Notes under the pieces: model-generated
Databases searched by the model: none
Told to the model about the DNA's origin: nothing
The model's input: the letters and a program-made list of their open reading frames with translations, nothing else
Program-made: the position numbers and the translations under genes
Shown: positions 12,301-25,000 of the stretch, piece after piece
Numbering within the stretch: the stretch's first letter is position 1
Layout of the letters: every line of letters begins with the position of its first letter
Source of the DNA: Volvox africanus
Taxonomy: Eukaryota > Chlorophyta > Chlorophyceae > Chlamydomonadales > Volvocaceae
Length of the DNA stretch: 64,000 bases
Assembly: GCA_030268105.1 (NCBI GenBank)
Contig: BSDZ01000014.1
Span: forward strand, 1,381,001-1,445,000
Direction of reading: 5' to 3'

Positions 12301-13264
12301 CAGATGAAAACATTGCATCCTCATGATGCGGTGGATCAAGACAAGGTGAGGTAAACATAGGAAAAATGAGGCTTATGGTACGTAGATGTTTTGTTCGCCC
12401 GTGCGTACTGGAATCGGTCTCCTGCAAAGGATGGAGAGGGAAGGGGAATACACGGGAGCGGGGCTTCGTGGGGCCTTTCAGCTAGGCCCTCTGCGTGTAT
12501 GTATGTATGTATGTGTGTGGGGGGTGCTGAGCCCTTCATCATTCGTAACTATGCCGCGTATGCATAGATGCTCCACAGACGCTGCAGTATCCGTGTGTTA
12601 TGTGCATGTGCGATACGCGCGGTATGCGCACCGCTGGACGGTGGATTCGAATAGCTTAATAAGGCTGGAGGCGCATAGGAGGAGAATGGCGGCGGATTGT
12701 GCACGGGAAGATGGTGCAGGGGACTGTAAGCGGAACAGAGACCGGGAAGATTCGGAGACGGGGGTGACATGCGTTACATTTTGGGATGAAAGACGTAATC
12801 CTGCGGGGACTCCAACCGAAAAGTTTATTGCAGAAAAGTAGTTTGGCCATTACGAAGCTGTGAGCATTCGGGTTGGGGCCGGAAGTGTCGGATGGTCCGA
12901 AGCTAAGACCCGTAAGCTGATTTCCTTACAGAGAAAGCCATCGCACTCCAAGTTTGCTTATTTTACCCCAAGGTAGCTAAGCGACAGATGCCCGCCGACT
13001 GATTCCACGGCAAGTCCACAGGAATAATAGATCTTTGACCAGCAAATCATCATAATATCAATGTCATGTTATTCAAAATGTCATGGATCCCTTCACGAAG
13101 TTAATCTCACCATCGATGCGGTTCGGGATGTATTCTGGTCGACGAGCCTCGGCACGAACTACAATTCGAGTGCGCCCTGTTGGAAAAAACAAAGCCCTGC
13201 GGCATAGTGGCACCGCCCGTGCTGAAGCAACGCGGGGGCCGGTACAGCCGAGCGCCGCCGACAT
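6322..13264 (-). CDS. IPMS: 2-isopropylmalate synthase, plastid-type (11 coding exons)
   Basis: Condenses acetyl-CoA with 2-oxoisovalerate, the committed step of leucine synthesis. Exons: 13264-13111, 12232-12042, 11129-10540, 10221-10042, 8863-8808, 8486-8387, 8128-8014, 7755-7665, 7341-7253, 6953-6842, 6533-6322; all borders are GT-AG and phases agree, giving 629 aa, close to the family length. Residues 1-40 form an Arg/Ala-rich transit peptide with a VVRA cleavage-like motif. The catalytic TIM barrel shows [39 protein letters not shown] and [18 protein letters not shown]; the linker shows [14 protein letters not shown] and [13 protein letters not shown]. The C-terminal part (last ~150 residues, with SGANEDIVV) matches the leucine-feedback domain, so leucine inhibition is expected. 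HCQN is, as I recall, the plant version of the HxHN metal motif, not a defect. It lies head-to-head with the pyruvate carboxylase gene across a 401-bp spacer. Confidence 0.95.
9191..9242. repeat. CTG trinucleotide repeat in IPMS intron 4
   Basis: Two runs of CTG are separated by a short interruption, so the IPMS pre-mRNA carries CAG runs. They lie in the 1.2-kb intron between the exons ending at 10042 and starting at 8863. No coding role is likely. Confidence 0.85.
12241..12274. repeat. CACAC/CATAC short tandem repeat in IPMS intron 1
   Basis: Imperfect 5-bp repeat immediately 5' (in transcript sense) of the acceptor of IPMS coding exon 2. On the minus strand it is TGTGG-type, not a normal polypyrimidine tract. 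Confidence 0.7.
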
Positions 13265-13665
13265 GGTTTCCAGATACTTTAAGGCCTATTCTGAGTGTAT
13301 CCTAATACATATATATAATTGTATTGGGGGGCGTTCTGCTCGATTATAAGGCTTGTTTTGCACGACATTTGCCATAAGCACCTCATTGCGTACCTTAGCA
13401 TCCATATGGGTTAGCAGTCATGTGGTTCTTTTTTAAAAATAAGTGCACATTGTTGCACTAGGTGGTCGCCTAGGAGGATAAGGCTATAGTTGGAACAACT
13501 CCATTTTCCTCCGGCGAATCCCCCCCTTTAATGCTTGCGTGATTTTTCGGAATGCACCCAATGCAACTCCGCCCTGGGGCCTTCAAGAGCCCCAGTGTTT
13601 CGTTTTATCATGCTCAGCAGCAATGCGTGCTGCATTTAGGCGGCGGCAGGAGGCAGGAGAGGTTT
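13265..13665. promoter_or_regulatory. Divergent promoter region between IPMS and pyruvate carboxylase
   Basis: Only 401 bp separate the two start codons, so the two promoters must share this DNA, perhaps including both 5' UTRs. A TATATATAA-like tract lies at about 13308-13317, 40-50 bp upstream of the IPMS ATG. An inverted repeat AGTGCA-6 nt-TGCACT occupies 13442-13459. Two further ATGs in frame with the carboxylase (13552 and 13561) lie inside, so the true spacer may be shorter. Transcription start sites cannot be seen. Confidence 0.6.
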
Positions 13666-16007
13666 ATGTCGGTGGGCGCCGCAGGACTAGTAACGAGGTC
13701 TGTATCGGTGCAGCAGCGCGCCCCTGTAATCAACCGCAGCAATGCTATTGTTGTGCGCTGCGACCAGCGCGGTGCTGGTGAGGACGGCATGCGGGTAGGT
13801 TCGTTATGGGAACCAAGCAGAGCATTCGTTATTTCCTGGTCTCGGCGGCGGCTTTAATTTGACCACACAAACCGCATCCCTTATATCAGCTTGCTCATAC
13901 TGGGGAGGTACCTTTCAAGAAAATCCTTTGCGCGAACAGAGGCGAAATTGCTATCCGCATCTTCCGTGCTGGCACGGAGCTTGGGCTGCGCACGGTGAGT
14001 ATAACTCAGCCGGTTTGAAGGCTTGTTGCTGGTATGTCCATATCCTCGATCAAAGCCAACAGTTGAGCTGTGGCTTTTCCGAATGCGGTGTCGATGTGTA
14101 AATTAGCAACGTGATTCTTAATTTTCACGCTGTCTTGGTTAAGGTTGTGAATTCAGAATGGACCTACGCTTAGACGATATGGGACTATAAGTATTTTATG
14201 AACTGCCAAAACTTGCACCCCCAAGTTCTCTTTATCAGGTCACGTGCAACGAATCCTATCCGTCAAGCATGCAAGGACTCTCCCTCCGATAGCACAGCAA
14301 TCGCAAAAGAGGCAATTTCCAAGGCAGATGCAATCCTGCCCATTTGTGCCGCATCGCACTTCTGCATGGCATCACAGAGTACATGTATACCCCCGAGCCG
14401 GCGCCTACTAGCGCCATCCCTCCTCCCCCTCCCCACTTTCTCTTTCCCACTCGGTGGAAACCCAGATCGCATTTGCTTTTCACATTAGAATGGCACTGCG
14501 CCCGTTACCGCTCTTCTCCTCTTTTCGTTCACAAGTCTTGCAAACCTCTCCGGACCATCTGTGTTACGGATTTCCTTGGTGCTCGTGGTGCTTGTGTCAA
14601 TGGTCCCCACTCGGGATTAGATTGGATGGATTGAATGGAAGCGGGTCGCGAACCCCCTCCCCCCTTTCCATCCGATCTCCTGACCCAGATCACACTCACT
14701 CCTGACCTCATCCTGGCCATTTTCCCCCTGATCCACACTCGCCCTCAAACCGTCCTTACAGGTCGCCATCTACAGCCCTGCGGACCGCCTCCAGCCGCAC
14801 CGGTACAAAGCCGATGAGGCCTACTGTGTGGGTTCCTCCGATATGCAACCGGTGGCATGCTATCTGGACATGGACGCTATCATTCGGGTGGCGAAGGAGG
14901 CGGAGGTGGACGCAATCCATCCGGGCTACGGCTTCCTGTCTGAAAATGCCCTATTTGCTCGTAAATGCGCCGATGCGGGCATCGTGTTCATTGGACCCCG
15001 GCCGGAGACTATCGAGGTGGGTGACTGGGTGGGAGGGTGGGGTGGGGTGTGATTTACCGCATTTGCGGTGTGGCTCGTGGTTGTGCTGGGTAGTAGGGTT
15101 GTCGGCGGGGCAGGAGATGAAGGCTTTTGTGTGTGCTGGGAGCAGATAAAGGGTTGGTAGAGGCGAGTTGGGTAAGGAAAGGAGGGAGGGATCAGTGTAG
15201 GGGGAGGGGGTGGACACGTCACGACGGGGTGAAGGGAACCAGAGGAAATGGGAATGATACTTGGGGGACGAAGAAGCCAAAGCTGCGCTCTCATTGGTGA
15301 TGTGGGAGCGATACCTCCAATAGGCAATCATGGTGTGAGAGGTGTAATGCGGAGTTGGCATGGTTTGGCGAGCCGGAGGGCAGTGCTAGCCCGCGGCGGC
15401 CGACAATGCCTTTCAACGGCCGTAGACGGACAGGCCGCTATGTCGTCGTCATGGCACAGCATTTACACTTGCTGCACGGCAACAGCGGTACAGCGGCGGT
15501 GTGGAAAACGGATAGCGACGTGGGCGAGCGATCCCATCCCCTGTTGGCAGAGGGGGCGCACGGAACCCCCCCCCAGTTTCGTGATGTACTGTAGTACCGC
15601 ACGGGGGAGAACCCTTCCAAGAGTCCCCCTTCTAAACACCCATTGGGGCTCGAATCCGCACCAAGCCTTGCACTGCGCTAGGGAGGTGATCGAGGAATAT
15701 GGCGGGCGAGGGGAGGAAAGCCAAAGCCGCTGAGAACCGCTTGCTGGCTGAAGCGCTCCGCTTGTGCACATCTTATAAAGTCTTTTTGCCGGCAAGCACG
15801 TGCCCACCTACGCTTTGCCAGACACCAAACCGGCGGCCCTGCTCAGCCTGTGACTGGGCACATCCCCCAATAACGGCATGAGCGCCCCCACTCAGCCACA
15901 CAAACAGCACAACCACCAAGACTCACAGTTGCCACACCAGAGACGGGGCTAAGGACAGACACCACCAAGACACGCACGGCGTACGAGGAAACACAGAAGA
16001 CGACACG

Positions 16008-16038
<31 letters not shown>

Positions 16039-19000
16039 GCCAGATAGCGGGAAGACGGGAGGCGGGAGGCGGGTCGGGTCACCAAAACGTAGACAAGGTA
16101 CGGCACACGGGCCGCTGCCCCTGCAACCAAGCCGGCATGTAGGCGCTACAGCAAGAGGCGAAAGGGACGAAGTCACTATCGCTAAGTGACTTGGGGAGTA
16201 ACGATGGCAAGGACGCAAACTCACTGACACCCGGGTGCTCCTGCCAAGCCACTTGGACGAGAGCCGTACACTTGCACAGCGGACAACCAACCCGAAATCC
16301 TGAGGATACTCCGATGATGCCTATTGCCTTCCACCTGCCGCCTCCCTCCCTCTGCCCCCTTCCTTCCACCTCCGGTCTTCCACTACTACGCTGCTTCCGG
16401 CATCCTGCACCTCCCTCCATGTACCTCCCCTGCCGCCTCCCCTCATATCTCAGGCCATGGGCGACAAAACCGCTGCCCGACGTGCCGCACTGGAGTGCGG
16501 TGTGTCGGTGGTGCCCGGTACCAACCAGCCGCTTACCTCCCCGGATGAGGCCAAGGATTTCGCGGTCAAGTATGGATACCCGGTCATCCTGAAAGCAGCG
16601 ATGGGTGGAGGTGGCAGGGGCATGCGCGTCGTGAGGCATGGTGAGGGGGCGCGGGGAGGGAGGGAGACGAACATTGAAACGCTGGTGAAACGCGCGGAGG
16701 GAGGAGAGAACGGGGAGGGAGGAGGGCAATGGAAAACACGGACACGGGGTGTACGGATTGTGGAAGTGTGGAGGCGGAAGGAGGTTTTCAAAGGAAGAAC
16801 TGAAGGAATCGGTAGTGGTAAGGGGGCGGAGAGATGGGAACAAGGGGGAAGGGAGGGGAGGGGCGGACTTCCAACTCCAGATGTCCTCTTGCTCGAAGTC
16901 GGCGGTTTGTTTCTCGGAGTCGGTGTTGGGGAACAAAACATGACGGAGGTGACTTTTGGGGGCAGGGGATGGGCTCGTTAGGATTTAGCGCGTCACGGGT
17001 CAGTCCTACGTTTTGGATAACAAACTGTTGAAAGGACGCTGTGAGGCTAGCAAGCTAGGGAGCTAGGGAGCCAGGCGCTCCGTGCCTTGCCCTTCAGAGG
17101 AATAGGATTGCCGACGCCGCCCTGTCCAACATGACATGTCCAAACTTCGTATACCTGGAAGGCACGAACATGCACATCTGGGTACCTGGTAACTACATAC
17201 GTGTCCAGGAAAGCGTTGTGTGTGTTTTTCTCGCGGCTCAGAGGCGGAGATGTCGGACGCCTTCATCCGGGCATCCAACGAGGCCCGGTCGGCCTTTGGT
17301 GATGGGCGCATGTTCGTTGAGAAGTATGTGGAGGAGCCGCGGCACATTGAGATCCAGATCCTGGCGGATCACTACGGCAATGTCGTACACCTGTACGAGC
17401 GTGATTGTTCGGTGCAGCGTCGCCACCAGAAGGTATGCCTGGGTTCCCTTTCCCGCTGTCCTCGGTCCTCTGTCCTGGCAGTCAGCTCATTCAGGGCCAC
17501 GGCTAAGGCCCCCCCACATACACACACACACATACACACATACACACATACACACACACATACACACACACATACACACACAAACACGCATGCGCTATCG
17601 CTCCCTTCCATCTACCCGTTCTCCCTCTCCCGACAAACCCCTTCGTGTCGGGTCAGGTGGTGGAAATCGCTCCGGCGCCCAAACTGCCGAACAAGACCCG
17701 CCGAGCCCTGTACGACGACGCCGTGAAGCTGGCCCGCCACGTGGCGTATCGCAACGCCGGCACCGTTGAGTTTATGGTGGACAAGGACGGCAACCACTAC
17801 TTCTTGGAAGTCAACCCTCGAGTCCAGGTGGGTCGGGGGAGGGTTCGTGAGGTTGGGGTTGAAAACTGGATACGCACATAGAGGAGTTCTGTATGCGTGT
17901 GTGTATGTGTACATGTACGTGTGTGTCCATGAGCAAGAGAACAGCTGTAGATGTTCTTTTCCTCCCGTACCCCTCTTTGTGCACCTCCCCCTCTCGAACT
18001 TTCTCCGAAAACCCTTCTTTAGTGTTGTTAATATTCAACACCCTCTGGCCCTCCCTCCCCCCCTTTTCTTTAGCAGCTTCTTTACATTGTACCAGATATT
18101 GTGTATTCGCCCTTCCCCCTCGCCCCTTTCCCCCCTCCAAAACCTAACCCAGGTGGAGCACACCATCACGGAGGAGATCACGGGTGTCGATATCGTACAG
18201 AGCCAAATTAAGATTGCGGGTGAGCACCGACCTGTGCTTACGTCGTGTGTGTATGCGTGTGTGTATGCGTGTGTGGCAAGGGGAGGGTACATGTGGAATA
18301 TGTTGGGGGTTCTATCGGGCTGTGTCGGTATCGGGATGAAGTGAACGGAATCACAGAGACGGGTCTTTGAGAAGGGTGTGGGAAGGGGGAATCATTTACG
18401 CTCCTCGGCATAAACGTGCAGTGCAGCTGCAGGCAGGACTAAAACTGCAACTAACGGAATAACCGCAACTGAAGGAATCACGATGTCGTACGATAACGTG
18501 ATTGAGGTTGAGATTGAGGTTGAGATTGAGATATAAAAAAGGAAGGGCGTCCGACCCGGAGACGGCCCGAAGCAAAGCCCAGGACGGAGGGCCGGGGGAG
18601 GGCAAGGGGAGGAAGAGAAATCAAAACATGGCAGGCGCGTCGAGAGGGCGGTTGGATCAAGACCCGTCCCACTTTGACGGCTTCAGCGATGTCACGGCAG
18701 AGGCACATGCTGGCAGCAGCAGCCATTAGGGTTGGAGCTGTAGTGAGGAGGGACATGGAGCTTTGGAAGTAACGGTAGCAGTTGCATCGGAAGCTGATGT
18801 CCGGACGGCTCTACTCGGTCGGGGTTGCGATGAATAATTCCGCTATGCCCCCCCTCCCCCCCTCCCCCCCCGCACAACTGTCCCCCCCGCACGCACACAA
18901 CTTGCACATGAGCGACCTACCAACCTCGCCCTGGTGGCCCGTGGGTCCGGTGCTAACCCCTATTTGTATTCCTGTGGGCTTCAGCGGCGGAAGGTTATGG

Positions 19001-22000
19001 GTTTGGGGTTTGAGGGTTTTAGAAAAACAAATCTCTTTGCCTTATCCCTCTCCCTGGCCCTTCCTAACGCCCTTTCTTTTGCTTTTCTTTTTCTGCTCCT
19101 CGCTGTTCAGGCGGCGCCAGCCTCATTTCGCTGGGTCTGGGTACCCAGGCTGACGTCCCCCCCGTGTACGGCTTCTCCATTCAGTGCCGCGTCACAAGCG
19201 AAGATCCCGAACAGAACTTTCAGGTACCGGGCCGGCATAACACGCACCCCCTGACACCCACGCTCAATCCAGATCCAGATCCAGAACCCAGCCCTGAACA
19301 AACCATTCCGTCTTAAATGCTTAACGATGTGGCGAGACAAAACCCACTTATTGGAGGGAGCGCTGGCCTTACTCAATCTCGCCAACAGCCTCGCGATCCA
19401 AAGTTCGTGATGTGGCCGGTGCAGTACAGATCTGATCTTCAGTTCTAGTTTCTTTCGCATTTTCTCCCAACCGCTCTCAACCACTCTCAACCTTCCGGGG
19501 ATCGGGTCAGCCCCCCCCTTCACCTCCGAGCCCCGAACCGCCCTACAGCCGCCCCTGGCCCTTGGCGCCTCACCCTCACCCGATGGCCTTTCCCTTCTTA
19601 GTTGTTGGTTGCTGAATCTAAGTCTCCCTATCCGCCTTCACATCTCCGCCTGCCTTACCCCCCCTCTTCCCCCTTCCATTCCCCACCTCTCCCCTCTTTC
19701 CTGTGACGGACAGCCGGACACGGGCCGTCTGGAGGCGTACCGGATGCCAGGCGGTCCGGGTATCCGCATGGACGGCGCCGTCACCACCGGCAATGTCGTC
19801 TCACGTTACTACGACTCCATGTTGGCCAAGGTCATCGCCAGTGCACCCACCTTCCGGCAGGCGACGCAGAAGATGCAGCGAGCGCTCAGCGAGTTCCAAG
19901 TAGGGCGCCCTTCTGCATACCCTGTGTATGTCTTTTTGCATCCCATGCTTGTGTGTTTATCCGTTATCTGTGCCTACGTCTGTGCCTATCTGTCTGTCAA
20001 TCTGTCTGTCAATCTGTCTGTCTGTTTCTGAGGGTTATGTTGGAGCAGTAATGGTCGGGCCCCCCTAGAGGGGGGAAGGACCTGAGTCGGACCCTGAGTC
20101 GATGGCGGTGATGTCCAGATCCGTGTGCTGGGTACTGTGTGCTGTATGCATGGGAAGGGGGTGGTCGTTTACGCCCGCGCCCTCGGGTTGTGTGCCATGG
20201 TCCGTTGAAGTCGTACGCACCGCGTCTCCGTTCCCAGTTCCCGTCTACTCCACCACCTCCTCCGCTCTTCCTCTTCCCGTTTTCCTCTGGACCTAGCCCT
20301 TCGACTGCCATTGTGCTTCAGCTGTCGTGATTTCGCCGCCTCCTGTGTGCCTCTCTCGCTCGCTCTTTCTCTGCCCTCCTCCTCTGCCCTAACAGGTTCG
20401 CGGGATCAAGACCAACATCCCCTTCCTGGAGAACGTGATGCGACATCCGGAGTTTTTGTCGGGCGAGGCAACCACCTTCTTCATCGAGAAGAACCAGCGG
20501 GACCTCTTCAACTTCGAGCGCCATGGCTCCCTCAGGTCGTCAAAGCTCCTCACCTACCTCGCGGGTGGGTGTAACTCGGAGGGAGGGATTGGGAGGGAGG
20601 GAGGGCGAGGAAATGCGAGAGGGGATTGAAGAGTTGTGTAAAATAGGGGGGTTGGGGGAAGGCGAGACGGGAGAGAATGGGGGGAGGGTCACATTTTCGA
20701 ATTTCCGGCTCACTGGGTCTGAGCCTCCGTCTCCTCCCGGGACCCGCCCGCCGCCGCTCCCAACAAACCCGCACCTACCCGCAGACATGGTGGTCAACGG
20801 CCCCGACCACCCTGGAGCGGTGGGTCCGGAGCCCTCCAAGTTCGTTCCGGCGCCGCTGGCTGTCCCTGACAACCTGGAGGGCTCCAAGCTGACTGGATGG
20901 CGGGACGTCCTGACGCGCGAAGGGCCGGATGGCTGGGCGAAGGCTGTGCGGGCGCACAAGGGCGTGCTCATCACCGACACCACTATGTGAGTCAGGCGGA
21001 CGGCGGCTGATTAATATACGATATGATGTGTGATGTGTCGGAGGTGTTTGTTTATCCAATCTCCATCATCCTAATGCGATCTATAGGAGGTTCCCTCCCA
21101 CCTTGCTTTGCGGCCTCCCGGTCTGATGCCTGCCTGCCCCTCTCCCTCCCTCTCCCTCCCCCCCCCAAACACCCCCACACACACATACCCGCACATACAC
21201 ACACAGGCGTGACGCCCATCAGTCCCTGCTCGCCACCCGCATGCGCACCCACGACATGCTCAAGGCGGCTTCCGGCACCGCCCACATGCTGGCGGGAGCG
21301 GGCTCCCTGGAGCTGTGGGGTGGGGCCACGTTCGACGTGTCGCTGCGCTTCCTGCACGAGTGCCCTTGGCGACGATTGGAGAGGCTGCGGGAGCTCATCC
21401 CCAACATCCCCTTCCAGGTGGGCGATGGATGGAGGATAATCCGCCTAATTCCGGTGGTTTGTTGTTGTTGGTTGCAGGTTACGGTTTATCTGTTTCCACT
21501 TTTGTTTAACTGTCTGTCTGTCTGTTTGTTTGGTCTCTCCTATCAGATGCTTTTCCGCGGCGCCAACGCTGTGGGCTACACCTCCTACCCAGATAACGTC
21601 GTTCGAGAGTTCGTTAAGGAATCGGTTACATGCGGTGTGGACATCTTCCGCATCTTCGACTCCCTAAACTACGTGGATAACTTGCTGTTCGGAATGGACG
21701 CGGTGCGCGACGCGGGGGGTGTGGTGGAGGCGACGCTGTGCTACACGGGCGACCTGCTTGACAGCCGGAGGACCAAGGTAGGGGGAGGAGAAGGGCGGAG
21801 GGAGGAGGCGAGCGGGCAGGTGAAGAGTGAAGGGCCGTCTGAGCAGTCAACCAAGCACAGGAGATCGCCCACGGGGAGGGAACATTCTCCGTCACCAAGA
21901 GGGCAGCCCTCTGAGGATATCCCCGCCCCCCTCGACCCCCCATCCCCTTCCATCCGCCCTCCCGGTGTTCTTTCTTTCTTTATTCTCTTTCTCCTCCTGT

Positions 22001-25000
22001 ACGAGGGATGTATCGCTCATCATTTTTATTGCGACCCACCACTGGACCGTATCCTATCCACCGTACCTTCAAACCGTATCTTTTTCTCTCTCCCCGCCAC
22101 CAGCTCCAATGTTCTGTGGTGGCAGCAATTGGTGGTCGGGATGGTGATGGAGGGTTTCTCCGCATTCCGGCACATTCGTTCCCCCCCTCCCAACAGCTTC
22201 CATATCCCAAATGCTCTTCAAACCCGTCCTCCAGTACCAACTGGACTACTATCTGGATCTTGCTGACAAGCTGGTGGCTCACGGCTGTCACGCCCTGGCC
22301 ATCAAGGACATGGCGGGGCTGCTGAAGCCCCGGGCCGCCTCCTTGCTGGTGGGGGCACTGAGGGAGCGGTTCCCGGACACCGTCATCCACGTGCATACAC
22401 ACGACAGCGCAGGTGGGTAAGGGTGAGGGTGAGGTCGAGGGTGCTGTTACTGATTGGATGGTTGCGGTGATGCGGTGGTGGTGAGTACTACGGGGTTCGG
22501 CATGTGGGCAAGGGTGGTGTCTGAGGGGGGGGAGAGGGGGAGATGCCTGAGGGGGGGGGAGAGGGGGAGATGTGTTTTCTTTCGACAGACTTCATTTCAT
22601 GACCTCCCTTGGCGAATGAAGTGGCGTATCGAGACAAGGCGGGGTGCACCCACCGCCTCTCCCCATCTCCCTAGCGGCCCTCCTCCGGGGGAGGGAGGCA
22701 GCGTCGCTTGCCTCACTCGCACTCCCTCCCTCCTCCGCTCTCTCCCCGCCGCCTCATCGACAGGCACGGGTGTGGCGACTCAGTTGGCCGCTGCTGCTGC
22801 GGGAGCTGACCTTGTTGACTGCTGCGTTGACTCCATGAGCGGGTTGACTAGTCAACCCTCCATGGGTGCCATCGTCAATGCGTTGGCGGGCACGGAGCTG
22901 GATACGGGCATTGACCCCGCCGTCATCATCCCCATCAGCACGTACTGGTGAGGGGGAAGGAGAATACGGGTACAGGAGGAGGAGGAGGAGGAGGAGGAGG
23001 AGGAGGAGGAGGAGGAGGAGGAGGAGGAGGAGGAGGAGGAGGAGGAGGAGGAGGAGGAGGAGGAGGAGGAGGAGGGTACGTGGACAGACAGACAGACAGA
23101 CAGACAGACATGTTCTCCATTGCTCCGCCACTTGGTCTGAAGTATTGTAGTTCAGTACCTTGTTCGTCGCCAACCGTTGTTTCTCCGACACCTCGACTTC
23201 CTTTCTTACGCACTCCGCCTCCTGGGCCGTACCCTCTCCCAAAGGGAGCAAACCCGGGATCTGTATGCGCCGTTCGAGTCCAATATGAAGGCGGTCAGCA
23301 GCGACGTGTACCAGCACGAGATGCCGGGAGGGCAGTACACCAACCTCAAGTTCCAGGTGATGCGGGGAGGCTCCCGGCCGAATGCCACAGATGCTGTCAC
23401 AGATGTTGTAATAGGCTTAGTTGGTTAGTTCTCGCTTGGGACTGTGGTCGCGGTCATGGTTATGGTCATGGTTATGGTTATGGTTATGGTTATGGTTATG
23501 GTTATGGTTATGGTTGGGATTCGTTCGAGGTTGCGTGTGGGAGGCAGGTTGTTTCTAGCAATATTTGATAGACTGAGCAGGGTAAGCGGAAGTGGGTCGG
23601 GTCAATCTGCCCATCTTGTACATCTTCGGCCCCGCCTTACCCCGTGCGGGGCTTTTTTGTGGTCCCATCACGACCATTAACCTGCAGCCCTGGGTGATCC
23701 TTCCGCCGCCCCCGTGCTGCTGCTCTCCTTCACCCAGGCCATGTCCCTGGGCCTCGGCGACGAGTGGGACAAGATTTGCAAGGCCTACGCCTCGGCCAAC
23801 CGGGCCCTCGGGGACATCGTCAAGGTGAGTGTGAAGGTGGTGGGCTTGGGTGGGGTAAGTGCGGGTACGTATGTTTTGGATTGCTGTGTTTTACCACCGG
23901 CATTTCCCCGTGTCCCCCCCCCCGTCCGCTTGCAGGTGACCCCCAGCAGTAAGGTGGTGGGCGATCTGGCTCAGTTCATGGTTCAGAATAACCTGGACGA
24001 GCACTCCCTGGTGGCGAAGGCCGAGTCGCTCTCCTTCCCCTCATCTGTGGTCGAGTTTATGCAGGTGGGAGGAGCGCCCCCTTCCACATCACCGCTCCCG
24101 CCTTACCCGTATCCCTCACCCACTTACCCCACCCTTCGAAGCTGTTGGCTCTTCCAATCGAACCGGGAACGGTAACTGCCTTCCTGGCAGTTACATATTA
24201 AACACCACAAACTGTCAGTTCCTCAACAACCAATTACCGTCCCATGTAGGGCTATCTGGGCCAGCCGGCATTCGGTTTCCCCGAGCCGTTGCGCTCCCGG
24301 GTGCTCAAGGGCAAACACATCATTGAGGGCCGGCCGGGTGCCTCGCTGGGCCCTATGGACCTCACGGGCCTGGAGTACCGGCTCAAGGAGAAGTACGGCG
24401 CGGGCGCCATTACGCCACGTGACGTACTGTCGGCGGCGCTGTATCCTAAGGTTTTCGACGAGTATATGACGCATGTGCTGAAGTACAGCGACCTGATTGA
24501 GAAGCTGCCGACCAGGTGTGTATGTGCGTGTTCGATGTGCGTGTTTGCGTGTGTGCACGTCTTCGTGTGCATGCGTGCGTTGTGTGGACACGTTAATTGT
24601 GGTTGTGAGGTTGAGGTTATGCCTACTTGTTGTATTTGTGTGTCTTCCCGTATGAAGAAGTACTCGAATGCGAGTACTCAAACTGATTGCCCCCCTGCCT
24701 CCTTCCCTCCCTCCCTCCCTGGGCGCATTATTTTTCACGACCATTTGCATGTCGGAAGGTTAGTCGGGAGGTTTTATTTTCAGCACGAAGGATGCGGCGG
24801 CTCTCCGCTTCACATGTGTGACCCACGTCGGCTTCATTCGCCTTTCCCCGCTTTCTCACCACACCTCCCTATCCTCCCCTCTCGCCATGGCATTCACGAT
24901 CGCATTCACTATAGGGCTTTCCTAACCCCGCTCGAGGAGGACGAGGAGGTGGAGTTCGAGATCGCCAAGGGTGTCGCTGCCAACATCAAATACAAGGCTG

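Noticed and set aside
15650..15672. GGCTCGAATCCGCACC, resembling a tRNA T-arm and acceptor end
   Set aside because: No matching D-arm, anticodon arm or acceptor stem could be folded around it; it sits inside a PYC intron.
22866..23150. Open frames giving long Arg, Gly or Pro/Leu homopolymers
   Set aside because: They are translations of the intronic GGA repeat.
23629..23658. GCCCCGC stem, 10-nt loop, GCGGGGC, then six T, like a bacterial terminator
   Set aside because: It lies within an intron of a nuclear gene and the flanking exons are in phase across it; Rho-independent termination does not apply.
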